A stretch of 64,000 nt of DNA from Bacillota bacterium (GTDB lineage Bacteria; Bacillota; Clostridia; Monoglobales; Firm-18): the NCBI GenBank assembly GCA_022706765.1, contig JAKJBX010000003.1, forward strand, positions 74,291 through 138,290. The letters run 5' to 3'. The notes below the pieces were generated by a model. The model saw only the letters and a list, made by a program, of their open reading frames with translations. It searched no databases and was not told the origin of the DNA. Both the position numbers and the translations under genes were made by a program. Below, in pieces: positions 62,160 through 64,000 of this stretch (position 1 is the stretch's first letter; each line of letters begins with the position of its first letter).

Positions 62160-63512
62160 ATGGAATTACAGGAGTTTATTACAATGGTGAAGGGCAAGTC
62201 CGTCAGCGTCGTAGGCATCGGCGTCAGCAACACGCCGCTGATTAAAATGCTTCTGGGTTACGGCGCAGCCGTCACCGCCCGTGACAAAAAGACTGCTGAA
62301 GAGCTCGGCGGCATTGCGGAGGCGCTGAGCGCCATGGGCGTGTCGCTTGTGCTTGGCGAGGGCTACCTTGACGGAATCACCGAAGAGGTCATTTTCAAGA
62401 CCCCCGGACAGCGCTTTGACGCCCCGCAGCTTTTGACGGCAAAGGAAAAGGGCTGCATTATGACATCCGAAATGGAGATGTTTTTCGCACTGTGTCCGGC
62501 GCCTATCATTGCGGTGACGGGCAGCGACGGCAAAACCACCACAACGACGCTGATTTATGAAATGCTTAAAGCCGGAGGCTTTACCTGCCATTTGGGCGGC
62601 AACATCGGCAAGCCGCTGCTTAGTGAGGTGCAAAGCATTTCACCGGAGGACAAGGTGGTGGTGGAGCTCAGCAGCTTTCAGCTGCACACTATGACGCAAA
62701 GCGCACACATTGCGGTCGTGACCAACCTGTCGCCCAACCACCTCGACTGGCACATATCCATGTCGGAATATATCGCCGCCAAGGAAAACGTCTTTGCCTG
62801 CCAAAACGCGTCCGATACGCTGGTCATCAATGCGGACAACGAGATTACCGCAGGCTTTGCGAAAAAAGCAAAGGGAAAGGTCGTACTCTTTGGGAAGAAC
62901 GCCATTACAGGCGTGCATATCAAGGACAATGTCATCTGCTTTGCCGGCACGCCCGTGCTGAATGCGGGTGATATTTTGCTCCCCGGTGCGCACAACGTCG
63001 AGAATTATATGGCGGCAATCGGCGCCGTGTGGGGTATGGTAGACGTCCCGACCATCCAAAGGGTGGCAAAAACCTTCGGCGGCGTGCCGCACAGGATCGA
63101 GCTTGTGCGGGAAGTCGGGGGTATAAAGTATTATAACGACTCTATTGCAAGCAGCCCGACACGCACGATGGCGTGTATCAACGCTTTTGACCAAAAGCTG
63201 ATCATCATCGCCGGCGGCTCGGACAAATACATCCCCTTTGACAATTTCGGCAAGGCGCTTGCGCAGCGTGCCAAAGCGCTTGTGCTAATCGGGCAGACCG
63301 CCGGTAAAATCAAGGCGGCTGTCGAAAACGCCGAGGGCGAAAAGCCTCCGATTTATCAGGCAAAGACCCTAAACGATGCGGTGTTGGCGGCAAAGAACGC
63401 CGCAAGCGCCGGCGATATCGTGGTGCTGTCGCCGGCGTGCGCCAGCTTTGATATGTTTAAAAACTTTGAGGACAGGGGAAATCAATTCAAGGAATGTGTG
63501 ATGAGGATATGA
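62160..63512 (+). CDS. murD: UDP-N-acetylmuramoyl-L-alanine--D-glutamate ligase
   Basis: ATG 62160 follows TTAGGTGGTCGTCAT. The 450-residue Mur ligase adds D-Glu to UDP-MurNAc-L-Ala. It has an N-terminal Rossmann-like domain (VSVVGIGVSNTPLI), the P-loop TGSDGKTTTT, ELSSFQLH and the C-terminal YYNDSIASSPTRT segment. A separate position from other mur genes is seen in several Clostridia. It ends in an ATGA overlap with the next gene. Confidence 0.95.
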   Translation: MELQEFITMVKGKSVSVVGIGVSNTPLIKMLLGYGAAVTARDKKTAEELGGIAEALSAMGVSLVLGEGYLDGITEEVIFKTPGQRFDAPQLLTAKEKGCIMTSEMEMFFALCPAPIIAVTGSDGKTTTTTLIYEMLKAGGFTCHLGGNIGKPLLSEVQSISPEDKVVVELSSFQLHTMTQSAHIAVVTNLSPNHLDWHISMSEYIAAKENVFACQNASDTLVINADNEITAGFAKKAKGKVVLFGKNAITGVHIKDNVICFAGTPVLNAGDILLPGAHNVENYMAAIGAVWGMVDVPTIQRVAKTFGGVPHRIELVREVGGIKYYNDSIASSPTRTMACINAFDQKLIIIAGGSDKYIPFDNFGKALAQRAKALVLIGQTAGKIKAAVENAEGEKPPIYQAKTLNDAVLAAKNAASAGDIVVLSPACASFDMFKNFEDRGNQFKECVMRI

Positions 63513-64000
63513 GTGTACTAAAAGACCTGTGTGAAATGCGGGGCGTTTCGGGCTTTGAATTTCAAATTAGTGAAAAAATCAAAGCAGAGTTTGAAAAATA
63601 TTGCGACAGCGTCCTGATTGATAGCCTCGGCAACGTCATCGGCGTAATGGGCAAGGGCGGCAAAAAGCGTATAATGGTCGAGGCGCACTATGATGAAATC
63701 GGTCTGATTGTAAAGGACATCGACGACAACGGTTTTGTACGCTTTGATCAAATAGGCGGCGTCAACAAATCTGTGCTGCCGTCCGCCGGAGTCATTATCC
63801 ACGGCGCGGAGGAGGTCTGCGGCGTCGTTGGCGCAAAGCCGCCGCATTTGCAGGATGAGGAAGAGAACAAAAAACCATATGCGTTTGATAAGCTCTACAT
63901 CGACACGGGCTTTGACAGAGCGCAGCTCAGCGAAAAAATCAGCATCGGCGACCCCATCTCGTTTGAGGCAAGCTCTAAGATGTTGCTGAACAATATTTTC
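63509..64000 (+). CDS. M42 family metallopeptidase (3' end outside window)
   Basis: ATG 63509 overlaps the murD stop, with GTGATGAGGAT upstream. The visible 164 residues run open to the end of the window. They start with LKDLCEMRGVSGFE and contain the first metal-ligand motif AHYDEIG, as in M42 aminopeptidases (FrvX, TET-like and glutamyl aminopeptidases formerly annotated as endoglucanase M). Family members of about 340 residues form large cytoplasmic peptidase particles. The remaining ligands lie beyond the window. Confidence 0.88.
   Translation, partial: MSVLKDLCEMRGVSGFEFQISEKIKAEFEKYCDSVLIDSLGNVIGVMGKGGKKRIMVEAHYDEIGLIVKDIDDNGFVRFDQIGGVNKSVLPSAGVIIHGAEEVCGVVGAKPPHLQDEEENKKPYAFDKLYIDTGFDRAQLSEKISIGDPISFEASSKMLLNNIF

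Overview
The window reads as a chromosomal segment of an endospore-forming, anaerobic Gram-positive bacterium of the class Clostridia. Spore markers are sleB, the spore-type lonB, gerW/ytfJ and a DacF/DacB-like carboxypeptidase. The anaerobic marker is a ferredoxin-dependent 2-oxoacid oxidoreductase. Clostridia-typical traits are an IspH-ribosomal S1 fusion, HemZ, and the dxs-tlyA-nadK-argR-recN order. Almost all genes lie on the + strand with overlapping ATGA/TTGA junctions; only nadE and sleB are on the - strand. No tRNA, rRNA, CRISPR array or prophage was seen.

Layout. 1-7560: probable envelope or exopolysaccharide locus with two paralogous polytopic membrane proteins (the second frameshifted), a membrane-anchored GAF-like/degenerate HD-GYP protein with a Cys-rich tail, a GH114-like protein and a membrane-anchored Ig-like/MORN-repeat protein. 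8088-10740: a Ca2+-type P-type ATPase, also split by one extra base. About 10906-11500: a large structured non-coding RNA matching OLE RNA in position, size and neighbours, followed by oapA and the dxs-tlyA-nadK-argR-recN operon. 17968-21998: an RseC-like protein, a P-loop ATPase and a four-subunit 2-oxoacid:ferredoxin oxidoreductase. 22551-25466: a secreted heparinase II/III-type lyase. 25587-32676: nadE, sleB, lonB, lon. 32673-46440: housekeeping genes engB, FAH-family hydrolase, hisS, aspS, recJ, rel, an MBL hydrolase, a short hemZ, an acetylxylan-esterase-like gene, HPr and uvrC. 46613-53225: lysA, an M50 protease, scpAB, DUF2953-like gene, gerW, dac, a pseudouridine synthase and a small unknown. 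53533-55785: three parts of a biotin-dependent decarboxylase. 56011-64000: RpiR regulator, flavoprotein, a small secreted unknown, cmk, plsC, ispH-S1, murD and a partial M42 peptidase.

The most striking item is the OLE RNA-OapA pair. OapA keeps a D-x3-D motif, and the RNA has an excellent sigma-A-type promoter. OLE is a known, rare, very large bacterial RNA whose biochemical role is still unclear. The best candidate for something undescribed is the 5' envelope locus, especially the tandem membrane paralogues with a degenerate HD-GYP protein and an apparently non-exported GH114-like protein.

A second theme is short non-coding inverted-repeat elements: at least six families, several in 5' leaders or operon gaps. 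One supplies the stop codon of hisS, one abuts the ribosome site of dac, one splits the oxidoreductase operon, one separates OLE from oapA and one lies directly before a truncated hemZ. A separate 98-bp element at 55854-55951 folds as a three-way junction.
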